From contig CACEUX010000005.1 of the NCBI GenBank assembly GCA_902562835.1, forward strand, positions 1 through 64,000: 64,000 nt of DNA, in the 5' to 3' direction. Made by a program: the position numbers and the translations under genes. Each line of letters opens with the position of its first letter. Within the stretch, counting starts at the first letter, position 1. Shown here in pieces: positions 1 through 12,378 of the stretch. The notes beneath the pieces were generated by a model, which made no database searches, was not told where the DNA came from, and worked only from the letters and a program-made list of their open reading frames with translations. Source of the DNA: an uncultured Fidelibacterota bacterium (lineage in GTDB: Bacteria > Fidelibacterota > Marinisomatia > Marinisomatales > UBA1611).

Positions 1-3060
<3,060 letters not shown>

Positions 3061-3086
3061 GATGTTCTTGATTAAAATATTCTAGA

Positions 3087-3923
3087 GTGAAGATATCAGT
3101 TATTATTCCCACCTATAATAGGAAGCATACATTACAAAGAGCTATCGATTCTGTTTTATCTCAAACATTTAAACCATATGAGATCATTATAGTAGATGAT
3201 GGGTCTAAAGATGGAACTAAGGAATGGTTACTACAAAACTATCCTTCAGTGCAATACATTCATCAACCAAACAATGGTGTAAGCTCAGCGAGGAATAAAG
3301 GTATTCAGATATCCCAAGGCTCTTGGATAGCATTATTGGATTCTGATGATGAGTGGATGCCTGAAAAATTAGAGTATCAAAGCAGGTTTATAGAAGTGAA
3401 TAAGGACTCTTCCTTTTGCCATACGAATGAGATCTGGATCAGAAATGGTGTTAGAGTAAATCAGATGAAAAAGCACAAAAAGTACGGAGGGGATATCTTT
3501 AAGCATTGTCTGGACATTTGTAGAATATCCCCATCATCCTCTATCATAAACAAAGATGTATTTGAAGAGGTAGGGGCTTTTGATGAATCTTTGACCGTTT
3601 GTGAGGATTATGAACTATGGCTTCGGGTAACAGCAAAATTTAATATACTATTTTTAGATGAGCCGTTGATCAAAAAATATGGTGGTCATTTAGACCAATT
3701 ATCTAGGGTTCCTGAAGGAATTGAGCAATACCGTATTCGATCATTAGAAAAAATATTATCAATGGGTTCACTAACGGAAACTCAATTTAGATCAGCCAAG
3801 GATATGTTGATACATAAGTTAAATATTTATGCTAAAGGATTGAAAAAAAGAGATAAATATGAGGAATTAACATCCACAGAAAAAAAGATTCAAGATTGGC
3901 TTATTATGTCAGACTTGAATTAG
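3087..3923 (+). CDS. Glycosyltransferase family 2 (GT-A fold)
   Basis: 278-residue glycosyltransferase that transfers a sugar from a nucleotide-sugar donor; the acceptor is unknown. The start is GTG at 3087. The N-terminus ISVIIPTYNR, the DDGS motif at residues 37-40 and the metal-binding DSDDEW at 85-90 define the GT-A fold. A later ED acid pair (CEDYELWLRV) fits the catalytic-base region. There is no membrane segment, so it acts in the cytoplasm or at the inner face of the membrane. It is probably cotranscribed with the beta-galactosidase gene, but the two need not share a pathway. Confidence 0.9.
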   Translation: MKISVIIPTYNRKHTLQRAIDSVLSQTFKPYEIIIVDDGSKDGTKEWLLQNYPSVQYIHQPNNGVSSARNKGIQISQGSWIALLDSDDEWMPEKLEYQSRFIEVNKDSSFCHTNEIWIRNGVRVNQMKKHKKYGGDIFKHCLDICRISPSSSIINKDVFEEVGAFDESLTVCEDYELWLRVTAKFNILFLDEPLIKKYGGHLDQLSRVPEGIEQYRIRSLEKILSMGSLTETQFRSAKDMLIHKLNIYAKGLKKRDKYEELTSTEKKIQDWLIMSDLN

Positions 3924-4019
3924 ATTTAACTGTGGTGTCATAAGATGTCTGATCGTATGAGTTTTATGTTCAGATAGAACGTATTACATATGTACCATAG
4001 TCTTGGGTAAATTATATAA

Positions 4020-7000
4020 ATGAAATTAGTTAAAAAGTTATTTATCATGACCCCTTGCCTACTGGCAGGCTTAACCGCTTCGGAATGGGTGGACCTGGGA
4101 GATGTACGCCCATCTCAACCTATATGGGATGTAAACTCTATTTCAGAGAGTAATATCGAGATAACTTTTGAACTTGGAGGTTACTACCAAGAACTACTTG
4201 ACAATGGAAAGACCCGTGTTTCATTTCCAGGAGGTGTTCCTATCCTTGAAAGAGGTGCCCCTGAAATGTATCGTATGGCGCGCTCTATAATTATTCCTGA
4301 CCTAGCGAATATGGAATTATCTGTCATTAGCACTGATTTTATCGATATCCCTTTGGATAATGTTGAACCATCAAAAGGTAATTTAACTCGTGATGTTGAC
4401 CCATCAACAGTTCCATACACGTTTGGCAAAGCCTATGAGACAAATGAATTTTATCCAAAAGATATAGTTTTCCTAAGAGACCCCTATATCCTGCGATCTC
4501 TGAGAGGACAAACAATTGTTTTTCAGCCTATACAATACAACCCGATCGAAAGGATGCTTCGTGTACATACTCACATAGAGATATCTATCCAAGAGAATGG
4601 TCAGAGTCAGATCAATGCTCTAACTAGACGACCATTTAACGGAGGTAGTAGAGAATTTGAAAATATGTACAAAGAGCATTTTCTTAATTACAACACTGAT
4701 GAAAGATATGATGTTCTTGGTGAACAAGGGCCTATGTTGGTGATCAGTTATGGTGCTTTTATGGATGAGATGCAAACATTTGTCGATTGGAAGAATTATA
4801 AAGGAATTCCAACCGAAATTGTTGACATAGCAGATGTTGGAGACGTCGATGATATGGCACAATTAATTGAGGATGAATATTACGAAAATGGTATAGCATT
4901 TGTATTGTTAGTTGGGGATATTGATCAGATAGAGACCATCCGCCGTTCGAATGGTGCGGGTTCTAATAGCCCATCTGATAATTCACTTACCTTTGTAGCT
5001 GGAAGTGATTTTTATCCTGATCTTATCATAGGCCGTTTCTCAGCAGAAACGGGCGACCATGTGCAAACAATGATCGATCGTACCATTGCATATGAAATGA
5101 ATCCTGACCCATCTGCTGATTGGTACAAGAAAGGTTGTGGGTTTGCCTCATCCCAAGGACCTGGTGATGATGGTGAGGATGATGATGAGCACCTTGATAA
5201 CATTCGTCAGCTTTTACTTGATTACACCTACAACGAAATAGATCAAATATATGACCCTAATGGAACCGTTGCGCAGGGTGAGGCAGCAATTAATGAAGGG
5301 AGATCTATTATTAACTATACAGGCCATGGCTCTAATGGTTCTTGGGGAAACGGTTGCCCAATGAATAATACAGATGTTAATGGGCTTGTGAACACAGGCA
5401 TGTATCCATTTATCTGGTCTGTCGCTTGTGTGAATGGAGAATTTGAACAGGGGACATGTTTTGCAGAGACCTGGATCCGTGCAACAGCTTCAGATGGAAC
5501 GCCTACCGGCGCTATTGCTACTTTAATGTCGACTGTTAACCAGGGTTGGAACCCTCCTATGGAAGGGCAAGATGAAATGAATGCGATCTTTGTTGAGTCA
5601 TATTCAGATAATATCAAACGTACATTTGGTGGGTTGTCTTTCAATGGTATGAACCAAATGAATGATAGCTATGGATCTCAAGGCTACAATGAGACCTATT
5701 ACTGGACAATATTTGGAGATCCTTCAGTTGTTGTACGCTCGGATACCCCAACCGAGATGGACATCAACCATAGTGGAGTTCTCATCATTGGTGCGACTGA
5801 CCTTTATGTTGAAACAGGTGTGAGTGGTGCACTTGTATCAGTTTCAAAAGATGGAGAGCTTTTATCATCAGTGTTCAGTGATCCTTCAGGAAATGCAGAT
5901 ATAGAGTTCGAGGATGCTTTAAGTATTCCCGGATCTGTAGATCTAGTAGTGACAGCATATAATAAGATACCTTATGAGGTATCTATTAGTGTGATCGCTC
6001 CTGACGGAGCTTACATGCTCATGGAAAATGTAATGGTCAGTAGCGGTACAGATGATGTTCTAGATTATGGTGAAGCGGGGCAACTTTATTTCACATTTGA
6101 GAACGTGGGTTCAGACCCTTCAGAAGAATTGACCTTTAGCCTTTCTCATGGTGGGTCAATGGTTGATATTCTTACTGAAAATATCATCCTGGAATCAGTT
6201 GCTGCTGGAGATGAGGTTACGGTTGGTCCTTTTGAAATCGAAGTTAGTTGGAATGTAGAAGATGGTGCTCATATAGACTTTACCGTTTTTGTAACCAATG
6301 GGTCAGACTCATGGGAATTTGATACAGATGTGATCGTAGAAGCTCCTGCATATCAATTACTGTCAACTGAATTATTAAATGACCTGAATGGGACACTTGA
6401 CCCAGGGGAGTCAGCTATTCTTCAAGTTGTGATGAAGAATGTTGGTCACGCTCCAGTTATTTATCCGGATTTCGAAGGCACAACAAGTGATCCTCATATT
6501 AGTATTGGTAATATTGTTAGTGATAACGACTATTTATGGAATATTGACACAGAGATAACATTGATCATTGAAGTTGAAGTTGAATCAGATGCTCCTGTTG
6601 GACATTCTGCACTTACCGCAATACTTGTTGGGTCTCTTGGTACGGACTATGAATATGTTTTTGCTCTACCTATCACCCTTGGCATAATGATCGAAGATTT
6701 TGAGACAGCTAGTTTTTCAGCGTTTGAGTGGTCTCATGGAGGTGATGCAGATTGGATAATTGATGCGGATGCATATTCCGGTAGCTTTTCTGCTAGGTCT
6801 GGTGAAATAAGTCATAGCCAAACATCAGAACTTTCTATTTTAATGAATATCCTCTATGAAGGTGAGATACAGTTTTGGTCAAAGGCCTCATCAGAACAAG
6901 GTGGGTCTGGAACGATCTATGACTATTTAGAATTTTACATTGATGATGAACCACAAGAATTAGTGATAGGTGGTGACACAGATTGGAATGAGTATACTGT

Positions 7001-7313
7001 TGACCTACCACTTGGTGAGCATTTGTTGAGATGGGTCTATGAGAAGGATGAGGCACAAAGTTCTGGAGAAGATTGTGCTTGGCTAGATATGATCCAGTTC
7101 CCAGCCGGAGCTGTGCCACCATTGAGTATTGATTTTGGTGATCTGAATTTCGATAGTATTGTAAATATTCTTGATGTCATAGTTACAGTGAATTATGTAG
7201 TTGGTCATATTGAATTAAACAATGAACAAGTCCAGAATGCTGATATGAATTTAGATGGCACAATTGATGTATTTGATATCCTCATGATCGTTGATCATGC
7301 ACTTTCCAATTAA
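4020..7313 (+). CDS. Secreted gingipain-like cysteine peptidase (C25) with dockerin-like C-terminus
   Basis: 1097-residue exported protease. A signal peptide (about residues 1-20, KLFIMTPCLLAGLTAS) precedes a propeptide-like region of about 200 residues. The peptidase C25 domain follows at about 235-580, with catalytic His436 in NYTGHGSNGSWG and Cys470 in WSVACVNGEFE, the spacing usual for gingipains. Beta-rich modules follow (about 580-1030). The last 55 residues hold two Asp/Asn-rich calcium-loop repeats (GDLNFDSIVNILD and ADMNLDGTIDVFD) like a type I dockerin. It has no YPNPFNP sorting domain, unlike two other secreted proteins in the window. It probably degrades external protein; the dockerin-like end may serve attachment or calcium-stabilised folding. 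A strong terminator follows. Confidence 0.9.
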   Translation: MKLVKKLFIMTPCLLAGLTASEWVDLGDVRPSQPIWDVNSISESNIEITFELGGYYQELLDNGKTRVSFPGGVPILERGAPEMYRMARSIIIPDLANMELSVISTDFIDIPLDNVEPSKGNLTRDVDPSTVPYTFGKAYETNEFYPKDIVFLRDPYILRSLRGQTIVFQPIQYNPIERMLRVHTHIEISIQENGQSQINALTRRPFNGGSREFENMYKEHFLNYNTDERYDVLGEQGPMLVISYGAFMDEMQTFVDWKNYKGIPTEIVDIADVGDVDDMAQLIEDEYYENGIAFVLLVGDIDQIETIRRSNGAGSNSPSDNSLTFVAGSDFYPDLIIGRFSAETGDHVQTMIDRTIAYEMNPDPSADWYKKGCGFASSQGPGDDGEDDDEHLDNIRQLLLDYTYNEIDQIYDPNGTVAQGEAAINEGRSIINYTGHGSNGSWGNGCPMNNTDVNGLVNTGMYPFIWSVACVNGEFEQGTCFAETWIRATASDGTPTGAIATLMSTVNQGWNPPMEGQDEMNAIFVESYSDNIKRTFGGLSFNGMNQMNDSYGSQGYNETYYWTIFGDPSVVVRSDTPTEMDINHSGVLIIGATDLYVETGVSGALVSVSKDGELLSSVFSDPSGNADIEFEDALSIPGSVDLVVTAYNKIPYEVSISVIAPDGAYMLMENVMVSSGTDDVLDYGEAGQLYFTFENVGSDPSEELTFSLSHGGSMVDILTENIILESVAAGDEVTVGPFEIEVSWNVEDGAHIDFTVFVTNGSDSWEFDTDVIVEAPAYQLLSTELLNDLNGTLDPGESAILQVVMKNVGHAPVIYPDFEGTTSDPHISIGNIVSDNDYLWNIDTEITLIIEVEVESDAPVGHSALTAILVGSLGTDYEYVFALPITLGIMIEDFETASFSAFEWSHGGDADWIIDADAYSGSFSARSGEISHSQTSELSILMNILYEGEIQFWSKASSEQGGSGTIYDYLEFYIDDEPQELVIGGDTDWNEYTVDLPLGEHLLRWVYEKDEAQSSGEDCAWLDMIQFPAGAVPPLSIDFGDLNFDSIVNILDVIVTVNYVVGHIELNNEQVQNADMNLDGTIDVFDILMIVDHALSN

Positions 7314-7344
7314 TCGAGGATACAGTTTGAGTAGCATATATCTC

Positions 7345-7372
7345 TAGCTCCTAAATAGGAGCTATTTTTTTT
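7345..7372 (+). terminator. Rho-independent terminator
   Basis: Perfect 8-bp stem TAGCTCCT/AGGAGCTA with an AAAT loop, followed by eight T residues. It lies 32 bp after the C25 peptidase stop codon and closes that transcript. The next gene begins only 6 bp after the T run, so that gene needs its own promoter, overlapping or upstream of the hairpin, or depends on readthrough. Confidence 0.9.
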
Positions 7373-7378
7373 GCCGAC

Positions 7379-9796
7379 ATGATAATAAAAAGAAACATTA
7401 CTACCCCTCTTTACATGATTCCTAAACTGATACTCACTCTGATGGTTTTACAAAATATAAGTTTTGGGCAATCAGTTTATTTGAAAAATTTTGAACCTGA
7501 TTCTTTACGCTTAAAGATTGTGGATGCTCAAAGATGTGAAAAGGCACCGGTCATTGATGGGTATTTAACTGATAGTTGTTGGCAAAAGACTAAGCCGGTT
7601 GATGAGTTTTTTCAAATTGAGCCTAAAGAGCTTTCAGCACCATCAGAAAAAACATCTGCGAGGGTTAGCTATGATGATGAAGCATTATATGTATTCATAG
7701 AGTCCTTTGATTCACAACCTGAAAAAATTAAAAAAACGATGGTCCGTAGAGATAGTTGGATGGATGGGTTTGCTAATAATTCTGATTGGGTTGGTGTTAC
7801 AATTGATTCAAAGGATGACGACTATAACGGCTATTTTTTTGCAGTAAATGCATCTGGAGTAATAATGGATGTTGCTCTATCTGGTGAATGGGACTATGAC
7901 CCTACATGGAATCCAGTTTGGGACGTGAGCATTTCATTTAATGAAAGTGGATGGCATGCTGAATTCAAACTACCACTCGCTGTCTTTCAGTTTGAGAATA
8001 AGCCAAATATGCAGTGGGGAATATCATTTGAGAGAGCTATTCATCGATTGCAAGAGCGTGTCGATTGGCCCGGACGTAGTAAGTCAGTGCGGGGGCTAAT
8101 ATTACCATTGGGAATTCTAAGTGGACTGACTAATATACCCACGCCTAACCAACTTGAGGTCATACCCTATGCGTTGGCAGGTTATAGTAATAAAACCCAT
8201 CAAGACATCGGGCTGGATATGCGATATGGCTTAACCTCAAACAGCGTAATGAAAATAACTTTTAATCCAGACTTTGGTCAAGTTGAGGCAGATCCATCGG
8301 TATTAAACCTAACTGCATTTGAGACATTTTATGAAGAAAAACGGCCATTCTTTTCTGAGGGTTCTGAATTTTTTAATCACCGGATATCACTATTTAATTC
8401 ACGTAGAATTGGTAGAAGACCAAGCTATTATATACCAGATAACGGCGAGCTAGAAAACCTAGCAGACTATACTACAATACTTGGGGCTAGCAGGGTCATG
8501 GGTAGTTTGGCATCTGGTATTAATTATGGTTTTATTGGTGCTTTAACCACAGAGGAAACTGCCATCCATATTGATAGTCTTGATTCAAGAGATATTGTGG
8601 TCGAGCCAAAATCTAACTATTCTATTGGGCGTGTTGAGATACCCATGATCAATAATATTTCAAGAGTTGGGATTATGGCAACAAATGTTACCAGAGCCAA
8701 TAACGCAGGGGCCACTGTAATTGGGACAGATTGGACACTTGGGTTTTATGATAACCGATTATTCACCAATGGGCAGATCATCCATTCCAATGTAGATAGC
8801 GAAAATGGCAGTGCCTACCGTTTTAATTTTGGATATTTAGATCCTGTATGGTGGAGCTTTCGATTTTGGTATGGTACCACCGATGATAAGTTTAATATAA
8901 ATGACCTAGGATATCTTAGAAGAAATGGCACCTCTTGGACCGGTATAAGATTAGAGTTGCGTAAGCAGGAACCTTGGGGAAATTTTATCAATAATAATTT
9001 AGAGCTTAAGGTTAGTCAAAATTGGAATCAGGATGGATTAGTTATAGAAAATGAAATCGATATTGAACAAGAAAACCTGTTTTCAAATTATTGGGGTATG
9101 GGTCTATTTGGTAAAATATTTTTACCAGCATACAATGATGAAGATATATTTAGGAATGATAATGCGTGGGCATATAAGACAGAACTTTGGGGTTATGCTG
9201 GTCCAAGATTCACTACCGATCGTCGTAAGAAAATCGTCTTTGAATCTAGTATTGGTATGGGATATGGGGAAAATAGGGGCCATGGTTATAGAGCCAACTT
9301 AGAATTTGAAATGAGGCCGATCGAGCCGCTTAATATTGAAATAGAAGCTATGCAGGATAAAAGTCCCAGCTATATGCAGTGGGTCGATATTTTAGAAAAT
9401 GTAGATGATACAGTTCGAGTTTATGGAAACTCCACTCTATTGACCCGTGATATAACATTGCGTTTAGACTGGACCTTCTCTCCTAAAATATCTCTACAAT
9501 GTTTTGTTCAGCCATTCTTTGCAGATATGAACTACGAAAGGTTTTATCGTTTAAGAGCTCCTAAAACAATGGACCTTCAAGAATATGATTACCTCCAGAA
9601 TTATGAAGACCCTGATTTTAAACTTTATAATACCGTTGGAACCTTTGTATTTCGTTGGGAATATCGTCCGGGCAGTACTTTTTTCTTAGTCTATAACCTT
9701 AACCAAAGTAGTTATTACTCACCATCTGAAAAAGACTGGTCCCACGAAGATTCAAATGCTTTATATTTAAAATTAAATTATTGGTTCAAAAATTAA
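7379..9796 (+). CDS. DUF5916 outer-membrane protein with N-terminal CBM9-like domain
   Basis: 805 residues. A signal sequence ends near SFGQS (residue 31). A carbohydrate-binding-module-9-like domain follows (PVIDGYLTDSCW, about 55-250). The rest is a DUF5916 beta-barrel region with the family hallmark FYEEKRPFFSEGSEFF and many alternating aromatic strands, ending in an aromatic residue one before the C-terminus (YWFKN). The family is widespread in FCB bacteria; the substrate is unknown. The ATG at 7379 is very close to the preceding terminator. An in-frame ATG at 7415 would still leave a full signal peptide and may be the real start; neither has a Shine-Dalgarno sequence. Confidence 0.85.
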   Translation: MIIKRNITTPLYMIPKLILTLMVLQNISFGQSVYLKNFEPDSLRLKIVDAQRCEKAPVIDGYLTDSCWQKTKPVDEFFQIEPKELSAPSEKTSARVSYDDEALYVFIESFDSQPEKIKKTMVRRDSWMDGFANNSDWVGVTIDSKDDDYNGYFFAVNASGVIMDVALSGEWDYDPTWNPVWDVSISFNESGWHAEFKLPLAVFQFENKPNMQWGISFERAIHRLQERVDWPGRSKSVRGLILPLGILSGLTNIPTPNQLEVIPYALAGYSNKTHQDIGLDMRYGLTSNSVMKITFNPDFGQVEADPSVLNLTAFETFYEEKRPFFSEGSEFFNHRISLFNSRRIGRRPSYYIPDNGELENLADYTTILGASRVMGSLASGINYGFIGALTTEETAIHIDSLDSRDIVVEPKSNYSIGRVEIPMINNISRVGIMATNVTRANNAGATVIGTDWTLGFYDNRLFTNGQIIHSNVDSENGSAYRFNFGYLDPVWWSFRFWYGTTDDKFNINDLGYLRRNGTSWTGIRLELRKQEPWGNFINNNLELKVSQNWNQDGLVIENEIDIEQENLFSNYWGMGLFGKIFLPAYNDEDIFRNDNAWAYKTELWGYAGPRFTTDRRKKIVFESSIGMGYGENRGHGYRANLEFEMRPIEPLNIEIEAMQDKSPSYMQWVDILENVDDTVRVYGNSTLLTRDITLRLDWTFSPKISLQCFVQPFFADMNYERFYRLRAPKTMDLQEYDYLQNYEDPDFKLYNTVGTFVFRWEYRPGSTFFLVYNLNQSSYYSPSEKDWSHEDSNALYLKLNYWFKN

Positions 9797-9815
9797 TTTA
9801 AAATGGCTCAATTAA

Positions 9816-10517
9816 ATGCTAAGTGATATTATTAATGTTGTGATCTCACTGCCAAGCCAACATTTGATCTATGGCATGATAAGTACTGTGCTTTGCATTG
9901 CAGCAGCTTGGGTTTATAGTAATAGTTCTGATAAAGTGAAACAGGTTATCCTCCAAACAATTGGATACCTTGTTGTTTTTAATGAGATTGTTTTTCAGGT
10001 CTACATGGTCTATTATGGTATCTGGTCTCTTAAAACTTCTTTGCCGATGGAGATGTGTTATTTATCAGCTTTATTAATTCCTATTTACAGTAAAAATCAA
10101 CATATAAGACTTTTAAAAACCTGGTTCTTTTTTGCGGGTTTTGGTGGTTCCTTATTTGCATTCATAAATACAAACCTTTCTGAAATGGAACACATTTACG
10201 TTTCTATCCATTACTTCTTTGCACATGGTCTTGTAATATTTGTAATGCTCAGTATCGTAGTAGATGGTTACAGGCCGAAATGGGAAGATTATTTTATTGC
10301 CATAAAATGGACAACGGTGCTTGTTATCTTTATCATTCTGACCAATTTAGTTCTGGATAGTAATTACATGTTTACATTTGAGAAGCCAGCAGGGGTCAAC
10401 TTCACACTGCTTATGCCTGATTGGCCATACTATTTTTTAATAATGCTTTGTATTGGTCTTAGTTTTTATACCTTGATGATGATAGTTTCGGTAATTTTCT
10501 TTAAGATGACAAAATAA
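9816..10517 (+). CDS. YwaF/TIGR02206-type integral membrane protein
   Basis: 233 residues with about six to seven hydrophobic helices (first at 15-35, last at 205-230). The segment SLPMEMCYLSALLIPIY matches the conserved LPLxLCxLSA-type signature of the TIGR02206/YwaF family, whose function is not established. It starts 19 bp after the DUF5916 gene on the same strand and ends exactly where the first 9-bp repeat operator begins (its TAA overlaps the repeat), so it lies just outside the repeat-controlled operon. The family assignment is from recognised motifs only. Confidence 0.7.
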   Translation: MLSDIINVVISLPSQHLIYGMISTVLCIAAAWVYSNSSDKVKQVILQTIGYLVVFNEIVFQVYMVYYGIWSLKTSLPMEMCYLSALLIPIYSKNQHIRLLKTWFFFAGFGGSLFAFINTNLSEMEHIYVSIHYFFAHGLVIFVMLSIVVDGYRPKWEDYFIAIKWTTVLVIFIILTNLVLDSNYMFTFEKPAGVNFTLLMPDWPYYFLIMLCIGLSFYTLMMIVSVIFFKMTK

Positions 10518-10568
10518 CGCTCATAACGCCTAATTTAAATTGTATTTGATTTATATTGGATATAATAT
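10516..10568 (+). promoter_or_regulatory. Tandem 9-bp repeat operator plus promoter 1 (lipid operon)
   Basis: The repeat pair AACGCTCAT AACGCCTAA occupies 10516-10533. After a 6-bp gap comes a -35-like TTGTAT at 10540-10545 and, 17 bp on, a -10-like TAATAT at 10563-10568 (TATAAT at 10561 would give 15 bp). The layout matches three other sites at 18919, 19973 and 24663. Transcription would begin near 10575 and read ten tightly packed genes to 18918. Repeats centred about 50 bp upstream of the start point suit activation better than simple blocking of polymerase. The binding protein is inferred, not shown. Confidence 0.7.
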
Positions 10569-10585
10569 TTAAGTAAGAGAACAAT

Positions 10586-11107
10586 ATGAAAACTATAGTA
10601 AATGTTTTAGGATTTAAGATAAGTTGGTGGGCATGCGTTTTAGGGGCTACAAGTGGCTCAGAATACCTTGGTCCTATAGCTATGGCAATATTTTTAGCTC
10701 TCCACTTCAACTTTAATGTGTCAAACAATTCAGAGATTAAACTTATTTTGATATTTGCGGTTTTAGGCACTATGATAGATACGTTAATGGCATCTACGAA
10801 GTTGATAGGTTATGTTGGTTTATATAGTGATGATATTATCATTGCTCCTTTGTGGATCACAGCTATGTGGTGCGGTTTCGCTGCCATGGTCAATCATTCA
10901 TTGGCATGGTTTAAAGATAAATGGTCTTCTTCATTCCTTTTTGGTTTTATAGGAGGTCCTCTGGCATATATTGGAGGGGAAAAAATTGGTGCTATATATT
11001 TTAATTCAGGACTCACAGAGGTCTCTGTCATGCTTGCTGTAGTTTGGGGAGGTAGTATCCCTATGATGTTTTGGGTCAATGACAGACTAGGTTTAGGAAA
11101 TAAATGA
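10586..11107 (+). CDS. DUF2878 family membrane protein
   Basis: 173 residues with about five hydrophobic helices. KISWWACVLGA near the N-terminus, API/PLWITAMWCGFA in the middle and GGPLAYIGGEKIGA near residue 130 are DUF2878 signatures. The family has no known enzymatic role. It usually lies beside DUF1365, FAD amine-oxidase and cyclopropane-fatty-acid-synthase genes, as here, which suggests an inner-membrane role in lipid modification. It is first gene of the operon driven by promoter 1, and its stop overlaps the next start (ATGA). Confidence 0.8.
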   Translation: MKTIVNVLGFKISWWACVLGATSGSEYLGPIAMAIFLALHFNFNVSNNSEIKLILIFAVLGTMIDTLMASTKLIGYVGLYSDDIIIAPLWITAMWCGFAAMVNHSLAWFKDKWSSSFLFGFIGGPLAYIGGEKIGAIYFNSGLTEVSVMLAVVWGGSIPMMFWVNDRLGLGNK

Positions 11108-11814
11108 GCGGGGTAATATCAAAAATAAATATTGCTACCCTCCTCTTTGTTCTTGGTCATGGATCGGCTGAGACCAAAGACTTAAGAACCGAGCAATTAT
11201 TTCAAGATCTTCACGATAATATAGGTTGGATTGTTGAGGATTCTAAAGATGGTATTTCTTTAAGTAGAAAACCGATCCAAGGCATGGGTCTCAAGGCAGT
11301 GATGGTTGCAAAAAAAACAATGATTCCTAGAGAAATAATCCAAAGTGTAATAATGGATGTGGGTAATTATGAAAATTTTTTAAAAAGTATAGGGCCTATT
11401 CGTTCTAAGGAAGTTCAAAGGTCAAGCGATTGGGTAGATGGGTACCAATTCATTCCCATTGACCTACCCTTGATTGGCGATCGTGAATACTTATTTCGAA
11501 TGTACTCTTACGGATACAACAGTGGGGATACCACATCTATTATCCATTGGCATTTGCTGGAAAAAAGAGACGACGTCCTGGTTGGGCTCAATAATCAAAA
11601 TAATAATCGAGTCTATTTAGACCATGGTGCAGGATTATGGATGGCTGAGGAAACTCTAAGTGATACTATAATCTTATCCTACAGGATTTATATGGATCCC
11701 GGAGGTGCATTACCAGAGTTTTTAGTTGATATGATGAATAAAGTCAGTGTGATGAATATATTTAAAGATGCAATAGCAGAAGCCAAACTTAGACAAGATA
11801 TAATTGTTCAGTAG
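11104..11814 (+). CDS. START/SRPBCC-type lipid-binding protein, secreted or periplasmic
   Basis: 236 residues. A hydrophobic N-terminus (INIATLLFVLGHGSAE) looks like a signal peptide. The rest resembles the START domain: WIVEDSKDGISLSRKPI, then SDWVDGYQFIPIDLPLIGDREYLFRMY and the final helix FLVDMMNKVSVMNIFKDAIAEA. START domains hold a hydrophobic ligand such as a lipid. It overlaps the DUF2878 gene by 4 bp and lies 12 bp before the lipocalin gene, so a role in moving or sensing modified lipid across the periplasm is plausible but inferred. Confidence 0.75.
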   Translation: MSGVISKINIATLLFVLGHGSAETKDLRTEQLFQDLHDNIGWIVEDSKDGISLSRKPIQGMGLKAVMVAKKTMIPREIIQSVIMDVGNYENFLKSIGPIRSKEVQRSSDWVDGYQFIPIDLPLIGDREYLFRMYSYGYNSGDTTSIIHWHLLEKRDDVLVGLNNQNNNRVYLDHGAGLWMAEETLSDTIILSYRIYMDPGGALPEFLVDMMNKVSVMNIFKDAIAEAKLRQDIIVQ

Positions 11815-11826
11815 TTACTTATTATT

Positions 11827-12372
11827 TTGAAATATATAATCTTAATTTTTGCTTTGCTTATTCCTTTTTTAGTGATTAATTGTAACGATAGTGCCTCCAG
11901 TGAATTACCTGAAATGAAGACAGTCGAATATGTAGATATAGAACGTTATATGGGAGACTGGTATGTGATCGCAAATATTCCCACTTTCATTGAGAAGAGG
12001 GCAACAAATGCGATCGAATCTTATCGACTCAGGGATGGAGGTATTATTGAAACAACTTTTTCCTTTTACGAGGATTCACCAGATGGCGAAAAAAAGATTT
12101 ACAAGCCCACTGGATATATTCATAACAAAGAGACAAATGCAGAGTGGAGGATGCAATTTGTATGGCCGTTTAAAATGCCTTTTCTTATTATTGCCCTTGA
12201 TGAAGATTATGAATATACTGTTATAGGTTACCCCTCAAGAAAGTACGTTTGGATAATGGCTCGAAAACCACAAATGTCAGATGAGGTATACAGTAGTATC
12301 ATTAGTGACCTCGACGAGATTGGGTATGATATTTCAAAGATTAACAAGGTTCCACAATTTTGGAAATTATAA
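11827..12372 (+). CDS. blc: Outer-membrane lipoprotein lipocalin (Blc-like)
   Basis: 181 residues from a TTG start. The lipobox FLVINC puts the acylated Cys at residue 19. The lipocalin hallmark GxWY is in ERYMGDWYVIANIP, and the C-terminal MARKPQMSDEVYSSIISDLDEIGYD matches bacterial Blc. Blc-type lipocalins bind fatty acids or lysophospholipids and are induced by envelope stress. Its place among fatty-acid-modifying genes fits storage or transport of altered acyl chains. Confidence 0.9.
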   Translation: MKYIILIFALLIPFLVINCNDSASSELPEMKTVEYVDIERYMGDWYVIANIPTFIEKRATNAIESYRLRDGGIIETTFSFYEDSPDGEKKIYKPTGYIHNKETNAEWRMQFVWPFKMPFLIIALDEDYEYTVIGYPSRKYVWIMARKPQMSDEVYSSIISDLDEIGYDISKINKVPQFWKL

Positions 12373-12378
12373 TCTAAA

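Noticed and set aside
5315-5644. 109-residue minus-strand frame within the C25 peptidase
   Set aside because: It is an antisense shadow of a strongly conserved catalytic domain with no recognisable protein features.
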